This document shows, one piece after another, positions 26,131-35,438 of a stretch of 64,000 nt of DNA. The notes under the pieces were generated by a model. The model worked only from the letters and a program-made list of their open reading frames with translations, searched no databases and had not been told where the DNA came from. The DNA comes from Terriglobia bacterium (GTDB lineage: Bacteria > Acidobacteriota > UBA6911), in NCBI GenBank assembly GCA_020072565.1, contig JAIQGI010000006.1, forward strand, positions 97,246 to 161,245, written 5' to 3'. Every line of letters begins with the position of its first letter. The first letter of the stretch is position 1. The position numbers and the translations under genes are program-made.

Positions 26131-26565
26131 CTAAAGACGGCGGCCGCAGTCGGCGCAGAACTGCTTGCCGGGAGCGACTTCGGAACCGCAGGCAGGACAA
26201 GCCCTGGGCTCCTGCCCCCGCCCGGATGTGAGCTTCGCTTTGCGCGCGGCGATGGCCTGCTCGAGGCCTTCATCGAGGTTTTCCTCGACTCCCAAATGAT
26301 CGAGCTTTTGCAGGATCTCGGCCGCCTCCGCCTTGAAGCCGGCTTCGAGCCTGTGGAAGTCCGCATCGCCGAGGCGGCCCATTTTGTATTCGAACTCCAG
26401 ATCCTTGATATTGCTGTAGACGACCGCCTTTCGATTCAGCAGCCGGTCCAGCTCCGTCTCCGCCAGCAGTTCGACCTCGAGGTTTCCCTTCGGCTCCTTG
26501 AATAGAGGCATAAGGACGTAGATGGCCATCAATACCGTCAGGATTGTTCCCGCCAGGAATGTCAT
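26131..26565 (-). CDS. CcmI-like membrane protein with C-terminal zinc ribbon
   Basis: A 144-residue protein. An N-terminal membrane helix (about 2-20) is followed by a charged helical region LAETELDRLLNRKAVVYSNIKDLEFEYKMG (about 35-64) that resembles the start of CcmI/CycH. It ends in a zinc ribbon with cysteines C123, C126, C137 and C140 (CPAC...CADC). The ATG at 26563-26565 shares one base with the ccmH stop (TGATG) and has GAGGAGAG before it, so it is preferred over a TTG one codon earlier. The usual periplasmic TPR domain of CcmI is missing. A role in holding apocytochrome or in assembly is inferred from position. Confidence 0.7.
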   Translation of the reverse strand: MTFLAGTILTVLMAIYVLMPLFKEPKGNLEVELLAETELDRLLNRKAVVYSNIKDLEFEYKMGRLGDADFHRLEAGFKAEAAEILQKLDHLGVEENLDEGLEQAIAARKAKLTSGRGQEPRACPACGSEVAPGKQFCADCGRRL

Positions 26566-27029
26566 CAACTCTCCTCTTCAAAATCCTTGAGTTCCTGCTC
26601 GACCCTGGGGTCGACCGCAAGGGGGGCCTGTTCCGTAGCCGGAATGGGCCTCACCATGCGCACGACAATCCGGCTCACCACGACGATGCCCAGGCAAAAG
26701 ATCAGAAATGGCATGATCCAGGCCGTGATGTCGAAGCCCTTCATCGTGGGGGCCGAAAGCACTTTCTTGCCATAACGGGCGACGAAGCTTTCCACAATGG
26801 CGTCCACGCGTTCACCCTTCAGCAGCCGGCCGCGGACCTCGGCGCGCATCGGGGTGGCCGAGCTGCAGTTCTGCATGGCGCAGACACTGAGCTGCTCATT
26901 GCAGCCGCACTGGCAGACGAGCCGGTCGCAGGCTTCCTTGTACTCCTTGCTTATGTCTCTCGGCGCCTGCGCCCAAAGCGGCAAGACCAGGAGACCAAGC
27001 AGCAGGAACGTGCTTGCCGTCCTTTTCAT
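26565..27029 (-). CDS. ccmH: Cysteine-rich CcmH-like cytochrome c maturation protein
   Basis: A 154-residue protein. Signal peptide (1-21), then the CcmH helical domain with VCQCGCNEQLSVCAMQNC (cysteines 39, 41, 43, 50 and 55; another at 34), a membrane helix (about 108-128) and a short acidic tail. Classical CcmH has a single LRCxxC redox pair. This richer CxCxC...C...C form is known from Acidobacteriota and some deltaproteobacterial groups and may bind a metal or allow other thiol chemistry (inference). The GLLKGER...YGKKVL segment matches the family. The ATG at 27029 starts the signal peptide; an upstream in-frame ATG would add 30 unlikely residues. Confidence 0.85.
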   Translation of the reverse strand: MKRTASTFLLLGLLVLPLWAQAPRDISKEYKEACDRLVCQCGCNEQLSVCAMQNCSSATPMRAEVRGRLLKGERVDAIVESFVARYGKKVLSAPTMKGFDITAWIMPFLIFCLGIVVVSRIVVRMVRPIPATEQAPLAVDPRVEQELKDFEEES

Positions 27030-27135
27030 ATCTTGTTCAATCCGAAATGAGATCCCTGAAATGCACCAGCTTGCTTGCGCCTTGGCCCGTGACCGAAAGG
27101 CGGCGCCAGGCTGCCGCACTCCAGGGATCTCTGCC

Positions 27136-29172
27136 CTACTTCAGCTTCATGCTCTCTTCGAAGGCCGCGCTCCGGCCCAGAGAGAGCTGCGGCGTGCCAA
27201 ATGCGCCTTTGCGGTCGGGAAGCAGCGTTATCAGCGTGCCGAAAACCATCACCGCCGACCCGAACCAGACCCAGAAGACGAGCGGATTGACGTGCGCCTT
27301 GATTTCATACCCGCGGCCGTCGTTGGAGACGCCGTTGAACACGGTGTACAAATCCTCTTTGGGCGTGCTCCGCAGCGACACCTCGGTTGTGGTCTGCCCC
27401 TCACCGGTCTTGTAGGAACGCTTCTCCGGCTTCATGGTGCGCAGGAACTTCCCGTCCTTGTACGCATCCAGCATCGTCACGCCGTACACATAATTCGGGG
27501 TTTCGCCCTCTTTATAGCCGGTCAGCTTCAACGTGTAGTCGCCGATCTTCAATTCGTCACCAGGGATCATCGTCTGGCTGACCTCCCGGTTGAACGCGTT
27601 GCCGGCGAGGCCAATGAAGGTAAGTACGACGCCGAAGTGAACGACATAGCCGCCGTAACGCCTCTTGTTCTTCAGCGTGAGCCGGGTGATGGCGACGAGA
27701 AAGTTCTCGCCCTTAATCCTGGCGCGGATGCGGGTGGCCTTGTAGAACTCCTCGAAGATAGTCACCGTCACAAATACGCAGAGCGTGAAACAGCCCACCG
27801 TGTAGAATTCGCGCATCCCCGCCGCCAGCAGCGCCGCACAGGATGCAGCCGACAGGATTCCGGGCCAGAAAAAAGCCTTCTTCAGGCTCTCGATCGATGT
27901 CTTGCGCCAGGCGAAGAGTGGTCCTACGCCCGTCAGGAACAGCAGGAACAGTCCGATCGGAATGTTCACCCTGTTGAAGAACGGCGGCCCCACAGTAATC
28001 TTGCTGCCCTGTAGCAACTCCGAGAGAACCGGGAACATTGTTCCCCACAGCACAGTGAGGCATGCCACGACGAGAATGAGATTGTTGAACAGGAAGGCGC
28101 TCTCGCGCGAGAGCACGGAGTCGAGGGGCCGCTCGCTCTTGAGGTAAGGGAGACGATCGATGATCAGACAGAGAGTGCCCAGCGCCACCAGGCCCATGTA
28201 GAGGACGAAGTACCGGCCCAAAGACGAGTCCGCAAAGGCGTGGACCGAACTCACAACGCCGCTGCGGGTAATGAAGGTGCCAAAGACACCCAGCAGATAG
28301 CACATCAACACCAGGATCATGTTCCAGACCTTCAGCATCCCCTTGCGCTCCTGGATGATCACCGAGTGCAGGAAGGCCGTCGCGATCAGCCAGGGCATGA
28401 GAGAGGAGTTCTCAACCGGATCCCATCCCCAGTATCCCCCCCATCCGAGCACCACGTAAGCCCACTTGGCCCCAAGAATGAGGCCGGTTCCCAGGAACAG
28501 CCAGGTGAGCAAAGTCCAGCGCCGGGTCGTGCGGATCCAGGAATCGCCAAGCTGGCGGGTGATCAGCGCTGCCGAGGCAAAGGCGAACGGCACGACGAAG
28601 CCGATGAACCCCAGATACAGGATCGGCGGGTGAATCACCATCGCCCAGTATTGCAGCAGAGGATTGAGCCCCCGGCCGTCGGCTGGAATGTATCTGAACA
28701 TGCTGCCGTCGGCGTTGACCTGCATGAGCTGGTTGAAGGGATTGGACAGGAAGAGATTCAATGCCAGGAAGAACGACAGGTTCAGCATCAGTACCGCGAT
28801 CACGTATGGCATCATGTCGCGATAGCGGTACCGATTCTGGTAAATAACCGCCCCGCTGAAGATCGAGGTGACGAACACCCACAGCAACATCGAACCGTCG
28901 TGCGCGCCCCAGAGCGCCGCGATCTTGTAAAAGAGCGGCAGATCCCGGTTGCTGGCGCTGGCGACGTGGGATACGGAGAAATCGCTGGTGATCAGGAGAT
29001 ACAGCATGCTCGCAGTTGCGAGCGTGATGCTCACGCAGGCAGCCAGAGCGGCGCGCTCGGCGCTGCGCACGATGCGATGTTGCTTGCGCACCGCGCCCAA
29101 AAGCGAGGAGAGCAAAGCATAGACGGCGAGAACCAGGGCAAGCAACAGACAGAAGTTGCCGAACTCACTCAT
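27136..29172 (-). CDS. ccmF: Cytochrome c haem lyase subunit CcmF
   Basis: A 678-residue polytopic membrane protein of normal length. The WWD signature is GWGGYWGWDPVENSSLMPW (243-261). Conserved haem-axial histidines are suggested by H91 (WGAHDGS) and H181 (IHPPILYLG). GSLLLW-like, KWAYVVLGWGG and FGTFITRSGVVSSVHAF segments are all typical. The C-terminal periplasmic domain (about 560-640) is present. CcmF transfers haem from CcmE to apocytochrome c. The start MSEFGNF at 29172 has GGAGAGG upstream and is preferred over a longer frame. The 106 bp to ccmH contain REP-like palindromes. Confidence 0.95.
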   Translation of the reverse strand: MSEFGNFCLLLALVLAVYALLSSLLGAVRKQHRIVRSAERAALAACVSITLATASMLYLLITSDFSVSHVASASNRDLPLFYKIAALWGAHDGSMLLWVFVTSIFSGAVIYQNRYRYRDMMPYVIAVLMLNLSFFLALNLFLSNPFNQLMQVNADGSMFRYIPADGRGLNPLLQYWAMVIHPPILYLGFIGFVVPFAFASAALITRQLGDSWIRTTRRWTLLTWLFLGTGLILGAKWAYVVLGWGGYWGWDPVENSSLMPWLIATAFLHSVIIQERKGMLKVWNMILVLMCYLLGVFGTFITRSGVVSSVHAFADSSLGRYFVLYMGLVALGTLCLIIDRLPYLKSERPLDSVLSRESAFLFNNLILVVACLTVLWGTMFPVLSELLQGSKITVGPPFFNRVNIPIGLFLLFLTGVGPLFAWRKTSIESLKKAFFWPGILSAASCAALLAAGMREFYTVGCFTLCVFVTVTIFEEFYKATRIRARIKGENFLVAITRLTLKNKRRYGGYVVHFGVVLTFIGLAGNAFNREVSQTMIPGDELKIGDYTLKLTGYKEGETPNYVYGVTMLDAYKDGKFLRTMKPEKRSYKTGEGQTTTEVSLRSTPKEDLYTVFNGVSNDGRGYEIKAHVNPLVFWVWFGSAVMVFGTLITLLPDRKGAFGTPQLSLGRSAAFEESMKLK

Positions 29173-29216
29173 GTAAAACCTCTCCAATTTAGGGTCAGTG
29201 GCGACGGTCCCGGGAT

Positions 29217-29624
29217 TTATTTGACCCTTTTCTCGTACTCTGCCTCGTACTTGGAAGCGCACTTCGCCTCAATACGGCGGGCTTGAAAAACACCATCCTG
29301 GCCGATATTCCCCTCAACAACGGCCTTTGATCCATCCTTGAAAGTGTCGGGAATCACGTCCTTGCCGACATACCGGACCCGCAGTGTTGTGCTTTGATTG
29401 CTGATGACGAACTCCATCGGCTTCCTACCCCGATCGATCGAGCCCTCGACCACATCCCCGGCGACTTTGACCGTCTTTCCCTGAAGCGCGCCTTGCATGG
29501 CATGGAACTCATCGACGGTGATGTAGTAGGCTTTGCTCTCCTGATAGCCGGTGAAACCCAGCCAGATCAGGGCTCCCACAATCACGACTCCGCCCACCAC
29601 AAACTTCAGTCTAGGACCGCTCAT
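29217..29624 (-). CDS. ccmE: Haem chaperone CcmE, CxxxY variant
   Basis: A 135-residue protein. It has an N-terminal membrane anchor (about 7-26) and an OB-fold domain (about 30-118, YYITVDEF...VKVAGDVVEGSI...FVISNQSTTLRVRYVG...DVIPDTFKDG). In classical CcmE the haem is bound covalently by His in 'LAKHDENY'. Here the place is taken by AKCASKYE, with C122 and Y126: the CxxxY form known from archaea and Desulfovibrio-type systems. GGGAGG lies 6 bp before the ATG at 29624, and a longer frame upstream is rejected. It is the first gene of the ccm operon. Confidence 0.93.
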   Translation of the reverse strand: MSGPRLKFVVGGVVIVGALIWLGFTGYQESKAYYITVDEFHAMQGALQGKTVKVAGDVVEGSIDRGRKPMEFVISNQSTTLRVRYVGKDVIPDTFKDGSKAVVEGNIGQDGVFQARRIEAKCASKYEAEYEKRVK

Positions 29625-29688
29625 CAACGACCTCCCTGCCAAATGCAGCGCCAGGCAATTATGCCATTTCGGGGACCAGCAAGTGAAA

Positions 29689-29716
29689 AGTATACCATCT
29701 TGCCCAATTTTGGGAA
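29689..29716 (-). promoter_or_regulatory. Possible promoter of the ccm operon
   Basis: On the minus strand TTCCCA (29716-29711) and TATACT (29694-29689) are 16 bp apart, about 65 bp before the ccmE start. The -10 is good and the -35 moderate, so this is tentative. The remaining divergent spacer to the sensor gene (29717-29928) shows no further recognised site. Confidence 0.3.
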
Positions 29717-29928
29717 GCTTCCTGGAATCAAATTTCAAAAACCGGAAATTTGGTGGCCGGATACGTGTTTTCCGACTCCCGCCCGATCAGTCACTAAGAT
29801 TATACCCCTCTATGAAATCGCGAAATACGGATCTTGTCGGCGAAATTCTGTAATATACCGTCAGAGGGCAGCCGATTTGCTATAAGTGCCACCCAAAAAT
29901 TGAGCTTTCGTTCTCACGGGGAAAGAGA

Positions 29929-32916
29929 ATGGACTTCGGGGAAAGTCCCAAGGACCGACTGGCCGAGGAATTGGAATCGCTTCGGAAGCAGATTGCCGAG
30001 CTCAAGGGTATGGTGCTCGAGTCTATTCCTGCCGCAGGGACGCGCACGCAGCTGTCCGAAGCCTCGAGGCGAGCGCTGGAGCGGATGAAGGTGGAAATCG
30101 AGACCCAGATCGGCTTCGTCCCGCCCTTTCTTGATCCCGTAGCGGATGTGCCGGAAATCCTCGCCTCGCTCTGGCAACAGATGCGCTCCTCCTACTTGAA
30201 AAACCCTATTCCTCCCTTGACCAAGGAGAAGCTCTTCGCCCGCCTTTCCCGCTCTTGCCCGGTTTCTTATGCCATATTGGCGCATAGCTGCGGCCTCAAA
30301 CGCCTGGGGATGCACGCAGGGGAGATCCTGCGGTGGCTCGAGCTGCCGGCGCCGGCATCGGAAGAGGATCTCGGGACATTCTTTGCCCGTTTTGCCTCCA
30401 CCCCCCGCCCTTTGTCCGGCTGGCCAGAGCCTGGCTCGCCGCTCGAGGAGGCGCTGCTGCACTGTTCGATCTACCTCTTTCTCAATCCGGAGAGGAGCGC
30501 ACGATGCCGGGATGAGTTGCGTGGGTTTCTGGGGCCCGCCAATTACGCCCGGCTCAACGCGTTTCTCGTTTATGTGCGACAGCACCATATCTGGCTGGAG
30601 GCCTACCCAGAGCCGGCCCAGGATAAGGATGAGGTCATCCGAACGAATCTGCGCCCCATGTTGGAGGAGGAGCCGCGCCTGGCCCCATTCCTGCGGGGCT
30701 ATTATGAGGAGCAGCCGCCCTGGCGGCCGGCCGCCACAGCCGACGCGGCGACCGGCAAAGAGGAATCGCTGCTGCCCCTAATCCTGGAGCAGGGGCCTTT
30801 TGGCATAGCCATTCTGGACCCCGACTACCGGATCATGAAAGCCAACCAGGCGCTCTGCCGGTTGCTGGGCTACGCGGAGCAGGAACTGGAGGCTCTCAGC
30901 CTCCCTGCCATCACTCACCCGCAGGACGTCAGCCCCTGCATTCACGTCATCGATCAGGTCCTGAGCGGTGCCCGTGCGCGTGCGCGGGTGGAGCAACGCT
31001 GCCTGAAACAGACGAAAGAGTTTGTCTGGGTCGAGTTGACGGCTGCCGCCGTTCGCGGCGAAGACGGCAGCCCGCTCTACAGCATGGTTTTTGTCGAGGA
31101 TATCAGCGACCGCAAGCAGGCGGAAGAGACGCTGGTCAGGGAAAAGCAGATCGCCGAAAGGGTCTTGCACGACAGCCAGGACGGCATTTTTGCCTTTGAT
31201 CGCGACCTGGTCTGTTCACTCTGGAATCCTGCAATGGAACGGATATTCGGCATCAAAGAAGGGGATGCCGTCGGCCACGTCATTTTTGACGTCTTTCCAT
31301 TCCTGGCGGAGACCGGGGACGACAAGTATCTGCTGGAGGCTCTCAGGGGCGAGACGGTGACGGTCCGGAACCGCCCCTTTCGCATCGAAGCAACGGGCAA
31401 AGAGGGGTTCTGCGACGCCTATTACGGCCCCTTGTTTGATGCCGCCGCAAAGGTCAGCGGTGGTATCGCCTTTGTTCAGGACATTACGGAGCGCAGAAAC
31501 GCAGAGGAGAGCCGGCGCGCCACCGAGGATCGCTACCTGGAGCTGTTCGAGAACGCCAACGATATCGTCTATACCCATGACCTCGAGGGTCGATTCACTT
31601 CCGTCAACAAGGCTGCCGAGCGCATCACGGGATACGCGCGCGCCGAGGCTCTTCGGATGAAGGCAAGCGATCTGGTGGCTCCCGAGCATCTCAAGACTGT
31701 CTGCAAGATGATCGAGCGGCAGGTTGCGGGAGAGAGCCCGGCGCCCTACGAGATCGATGTCATTTGCAAGGACGGCCGGCGTGTGGCGCTCGAGGTCAGT
31801 ACTCACATCATCACCCGCGACGGCAAGCCGGTGGGCGTACAGGGCATCGCCCGCGACATCACCGAGAGAAAAAAAACCGAGGAGGCGCTCCAGCAGGCCA
31901 AGCATAACCTCGAGGCCTGGGTGCACGAACTCGAGCAACGCACGCGTGAGATGACCCTGCTCAGCGAGATGGGCGATATGCTGCGCGCCTGCCTTACTAC
32001 CGAAGAGGCCTACATGGTCATCGTCCGGGTGGCGCAGCAGATCTTCCCCGTCCAGGTGGGAGCGCTGTACGTCATTTCGCCTGCCCGCAATCTCGTCGAG
32101 GCCGTGGCTGTGTGGGGCGAATCTTCACTCGTCGAGCGTGCCTTCGCCCCGGACGAGTGCTGGGCCTTGCGCCGCGGCCGGGTTCACTGGGTGGAGGACT
32201 CCGGCGTCGGCCTCCTGTGCAAGCACCTGCACCATCCACCTCCCGAAGGCTACCTGTGCGTGCCCATGATGGCTCAGAGCGAAGCGCTCGGGATCCTGCA
32301 CCTCACCCAGCCTCCAAACGCCCGCCTCACCGAGGCAAAGCAGCGCCTGGCCCTGGCCATGGCCGAACATATCGGAATGGCCCTATCCAACCTCAAGCTG
32401 CACGAGACCCTGCGCAGCCAGTCGATCCGCGATCCGCTCACGGGCCTCTTCAACCGGCGTTTCATGGAAGAGTCGCTCGAGCTCGAGCTGCGACGGGCAG
32501 CCCGCAACCGGCGCCCCCTCGGCGTGATCATGCTCGAAGTCGACAACTATCAGGACCAGTGCCGGGCCTTCGGCGAGGACGCTGAAAACGCCATCCTGCT
32601 CGAGATCGGCGGCCTTCTGCAGACCATCATCCGCAAGGAAGACATCGCATGCCGCTTCGGCGCCGAGAAGTTCGCGGTCATCCTGCCCCAGGGAAGCCTC
32701 GAAATTACGGCGCAGAGGGCGGAGAGCCTGCGCGAGATGATCAGGAATCTCGAGATCCGGCATCGCGGCCGCCAGCTCGGCCATGTCACGGCATCCGCCG
32801 GCATCGCCGGATTCCCGGAGCACGGACGAACCGTCGAGACCATCATGCGGGCGGCTGATGCCGCCCTCCAGCGCGCCAGACAGGAAGGCGGCGACCGCAT
32901 AGTCACCGCGCAATAA
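29929..32916 (+). CDS. Multi-domain sensor with AhpD-like, PAS x3, GAF and degenerate GGDEF domains
   Basis: A 995-residue soluble protein. A short coiled coil comes first (1-35). An alpha-helical AhpD/CMD-like domain (about 45-265) holds the pattern C110-x3-Y-x4-H119-S-C121. PAS domains follow at about 280-395, 405-520 and 530-645 (ELFENANDIVYTHDLEGRFT), then a GAF domain (about 670-815) and a C-terminal GGDEF-type domain. The signature GG(D/E)EF is GAEKF at 911-915, and the upstream metal site, normally DxDxFKxxND, is EVDNYQDQCRAFG. Cyclase activity is therefore very unlikely, and a regulatory or GTP-sensing role is inferred. A close paralogue lies at 35439-37691 with an intact site. Confidence 0.88.
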   Translation: MDFGESPKDRLAEELESLRKQIAELKGMVLESIPAAGTRTQLSEASRRALERMKVEIETQIGFVPPFLDPVADVPEILASLWQQMRSSYLKNPIPPLTKEKLFARLSRSCPVSYAILAHSCGLKRLGMHAGEILRWLELPAPASEEDLGTFFARFASTPRPLSGWPEPGSPLEEALLHCSIYLFLNPERSARCRDELRGFLGPANYARLNAFLVYVRQHHIWLEAYPEPAQDKDEVIRTNLRPMLEEEPRLAPFLRGYYEEQPPWRPAATADAATGKEESLLPLILEQGPFGIAILDPDYRIMKANQALCRLLGYAEQELEALSLPAITHPQDVSPCIHVIDQVLSGARARARVEQRCLKQTKEFVWVELTAAAVRGEDGSPLYSMVFVEDISDRKQAEETLVREKQIAERVLHDSQDGIFAFDRDLVCSLWNPAMERIFGIKEGDAVGHVIFDVFPFLAETGDDKYLLEALRGETVTVRNRPFRIEATGKEGFCDAYYGPLFDAAAKVSGGIAFVQDITERRNAEESRRATEDRYLELFENANDIVYTHDLEGRFTSVNKAAERITGYARAEALRMKASDLVAPEHLKTVCKMIERQVAGESPAPYEIDVICKDGRRVALEVSTHIITRDGKPVGVQGIARDITERKKTEEALQQAKHNLEAWVHELEQRTREMTLLSEMGDMLRACLTTEEAYMVIVRVAQQIFPVQVGALYVISPARNLVEAVAVWGESSLVERAFAPDECWALRRGRVHWVEDSGVGLLCKHLHHPPPEGYLCVPMMAQSEALGILHLTQPPNARLTEAKQRLALAMAEHIGMALSNLKLHETLRSQSIRDPLTGLFNRRFMEESLELELRRAARNRRPLGVIMLEVDNYQDQCRAFGEDAENAILLEIGGLLQTIIRKEDIACRFGAEKFAVILPQGSLEITAQRAESLREMIRNLEIRHRGRQLGHVTASAGIAGFPEHGRTVETIMRAADAALQRARQEGGDRIVTAQ

Positions 32917-33233
32917 AACCGGAATCAGAACTCCTTCGAAAATGCAAAAGCAGCACCAGATGACAGGAACACCTTGACTGCCTTTGGCATGGCATGGGGT
33001 GAGGCTCCGAAAATAGACAGATCGGCATCGGGATCGGGATCGCAATCGTGATCGCGATCGGCTTTTGCCGGTTAAGAGTTCCGATTGCGATTGCCACAGC
33101 GACTGGGATACCGATCCCGACGTTCGTCAACCAGAGATGCATGAGTTATATATGCGAGTAGGTGCGGCCGGGTGCGTGGGACTGCGGAGATTTTTTGATT
33201 TTCCGGACGGTTTTTTGTTAGCCTACTCGGTGC
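32917..33233. repeat. Intergenic region with a GATCGG-rich inverted repeat
   Basis: There is no gene. Bases 33024-33062 are a quasi-tandem run of GATCGG/GATCGC units. Bases 33081-33122 carry the complementary CGATTGCGATTGCC and CCGATCCCGACG, so the two blocks can fold on each other. It separates the degenerate GGDEF sensor from the TPR membrane protein. Confidence 0.55.
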
Positions 33234-35225
33234 ATGGCTAAGACTCACCGAAAAGCCGGAGCAGTCCGGTCGGATAAGCGGCAACCCGCCCAGCGGCTTG
33301 ACATTCTCGTATACATCCTCCTGCTCCTTACTACGCTCGCCGTCTACAGTCAGGTTCGAAGCTACGATTTCGTCAACTACGATGACCGCGAATACGTCAG
33401 CGAAAACTCCCACGTGCGCGCCGGACTGACCTGGGAGAGCATGGTTTGGGCCTTCACCTCCGACTATGACGGCAATTGGCTTCCGTTGACCTGGCTTTCG
33501 CACATGGCGGATTGCCAGCTTTTCGGGCTGCGCAGCGGGCTGCACCATCTGACCAACGTGCTCTTTCACACCCTGAGCACGCTGCTTCTCTTCGCGTTCC
33601 TCAAGCGCATGACCGGGTCGCGCTGGCGCAGTGCCTTTGTCGCATGCCTGTTCGCGCTTCACCCCTTGCACGTCGAGTCCGTTGCATGGGTGACGGAACG
33701 CAAAGATGTCCTGAGCTGTTTTTTCTGGTTTCTGGCTCTGTGGGCCTACCTTCGCTATGTCGAGCGGCCGAGGCCGGGCCGATACCTGATCGTTCTCGTT
33801 TCGTTTTGCCTGGGCCTGATGTCCAAATCGATGATCATCACCCTGCCGTTTGTTTTGCTGCTGCTGGACTTCTGGCCGTTGCGGCGCATCCGGGTTCCGG
33901 GATCCACGGTGCCGGGCGAGCCGAAGCAAAAGCTGCGGCTCGACCTTGAAGCGAAGCCTGGTGTCGGCAGTGTTCTTCGGGAAAAGGTGCCATTCTTCGC
34001 GCTTTCGGCCTGCATGGCGGCCGTAACTTTCATGGTCCAACGACGCGGGGGAGCCGTGATCTCGCTGGACTGGATCCCTCTGGGCACTCGCCTCGCAACC
34101 GCCCTCATTTCCTATATCGTCTACATCGCGAAGGTGTTCTGGCCCTGGAGGCTGGCAGCCTTTTACCCGCATCCGTTGGAGTTGCCGGCCTGGCAAGTCA
34201 TAACGGCCGGTCTCGCGGTGGCGGGCATCTCGGTTCTGGTGCTGCGCTCCATCAGGCGTTTTCCCTATCTTGCTGTAGGGTGGTTCTGGTATCTGGGCAC
34301 GCTGGTCCCTGTGATCGGACTGGTTCAGGTCGGGATGCAGGCTCGCGCTGATCGGTACACTTACATACCCTCGGTCGGGATCCTCCTGATGCTGGCCTGG
34401 GGTGCGGCCGACCTTTTCGAGCGCCGGCCGCGGGGGAAATATGTGCTCGCGGGTCTGGCGACGGCGGCCTGTGCGGCCTGCCTGATACTCACCTGGTTTC
34501 AGATACAATATTGGAAGGACAGTGCATCTCTCTTCCAGCATGCGCTGAGGATTACGGCCGACAATCAGGTGGCGCACAACGGCTTGGGTGTTGCGCTGGT
34601 GGAGCAGGGGAAGATGGACGATGCCATCTGGCACTACCAGGAGGCAATCAGGATAAGACCCAACTATCCGGAAGCGCATGCGAACCTCGGGGATGTCTAC
34701 CTCAGGCTGCGACGGACCGGCGAGGCGATCCAGCAGCTCTCGGAGGCCATACGCCTGAATCCGGATTCTCCCGAGGCCCGCATTAATCTGGGCATCGCCT
34801 TAGGCGCCCTCGGAAAGACAGACGACTCGATAGCGCAACTGCTCGAAGCAGTAAGGATATGGCCCGGCTCCGCGAATGCCCACTATAACCTGGGCAACGT
34901 CTACGCCGGTGTGGGACGACTGTCCGAAGCTACAGCTCAATTTTATCAGGCGGTCCGGCTGGAGCCCGATAATGCCGAGGCTCACTACAATCTGGGCGTC
35001 ACCTTGGCCCGCCAGGACAATATGAGTGGGGCGATCGCCGAGTTCGCGACCGCGATCCGATTGAAACCAGACTATGCCGGCGCGCACAACAATCTCGGCA
35101 GCGCGCTGGCCAACCTGGGACGTATCGACGAAGCGATCGCGGAATTTTCGGAAGCAGTGCGTCTCAGCCCGGACTCCGAGGAGGCGCGGCGCAATCTGGA
35201 ATATGCCCGTTCCCTAAAGAAATGA
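33234..35225 (+). CDS. TMTC-like membrane protein with C-terminal TPR repeats
   Basis: A 663-residue protein. About ten membrane segments (residues 22-435) are followed by six or so TPR units (about 440-655, NYPEAHANLGDVYLRLRRTG, NAEAHYNLGVTLARQDN, DYAGAHNNLGSALANLGRID). The luminal/periplasmic loop YDFVNYDDREYVSENSHVRA, with NWLPLTWLSHM after it, and the LHPLHVESVAWVTERKDVLS segment are the hallmarks of the TMTC/DUF1736-type family, related to protein O-mannosyltransferases. Bacterial members have no proven substrate. NYDDREYV carries the acidic pair expected in GT-C enzymes. It lies between the two GGDEF paralogues. No clear ribosome site precedes the ATG. Confidence 0.85.
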   Translation: MAKTHRKAGAVRSDKRQPAQRLDILVYILLLLTTLAVYSQVRSYDFVNYDDREYVSENSHVRAGLTWESMVWAFTSDYDGNWLPLTWLSHMADCQLFGLRSGLHHLTNVLFHTLSTLLLFAFLKRMTGSRWRSAFVACLFALHPLHVESVAWVTERKDVLSCFFWFLALWAYLRYVERPRPGRYLIVLVSFCLGLMSKSMIITLPFVLLLLDFWPLRRIRVPGSTVPGEPKQKLRLDLEAKPGVGSVLREKVPFFALSACMAAVTFMVQRRGGAVISLDWIPLGTRLATALISYIVYIAKVFWPWRLAAFYPHPLELPAWQVITAGLAVAGISVLVLRSIRRFPYLAVGWFWYLGTLVPVIGLVQVGMQARADRYTYIPSVGILLMLAWGAADLFERRPRGKYVLAGLATAACAACLILTWFQIQYWKDSASLFQHALRITADNQVAHNGLGVALVEQGKMDDAIWHYQEAIRIRPNYPEAHANLGDVYLRLRRTGEAIQQLSEAIRLNPDSPEARINLGIALGALGKTDDSIAQLLEAVRIWPGSANAHYNLGNVYAGVGRLSEATAQFYQAVRLEPDNAEAHYNLGVTLARQDNMSGAIAEFATAIRLKPDYAGAHNNLGSALANLGRIDEAIAEFSEAVRLSPDSEEARRNLEYARSLKK

Positions 35226-35438
35226 TCGATGTGAACGATTGACTTAACGCGGCCGCATATTTATGATGGATAGGGTTTTGCATTGGCAAAACCGGGGAAG
35301 GCTCCAACTCTCCCCAAGTCTTGCTTTGAGCTGTCTTGAGGCTCTCTCTCATCGCTGAGGCAAGGTCTCTGCCCTAAGAATTTCATCAGTATTAGTCTGG
35401 GATCGTTTCGGGCAGTTCAGCGAACCTGAAATGGCGAG

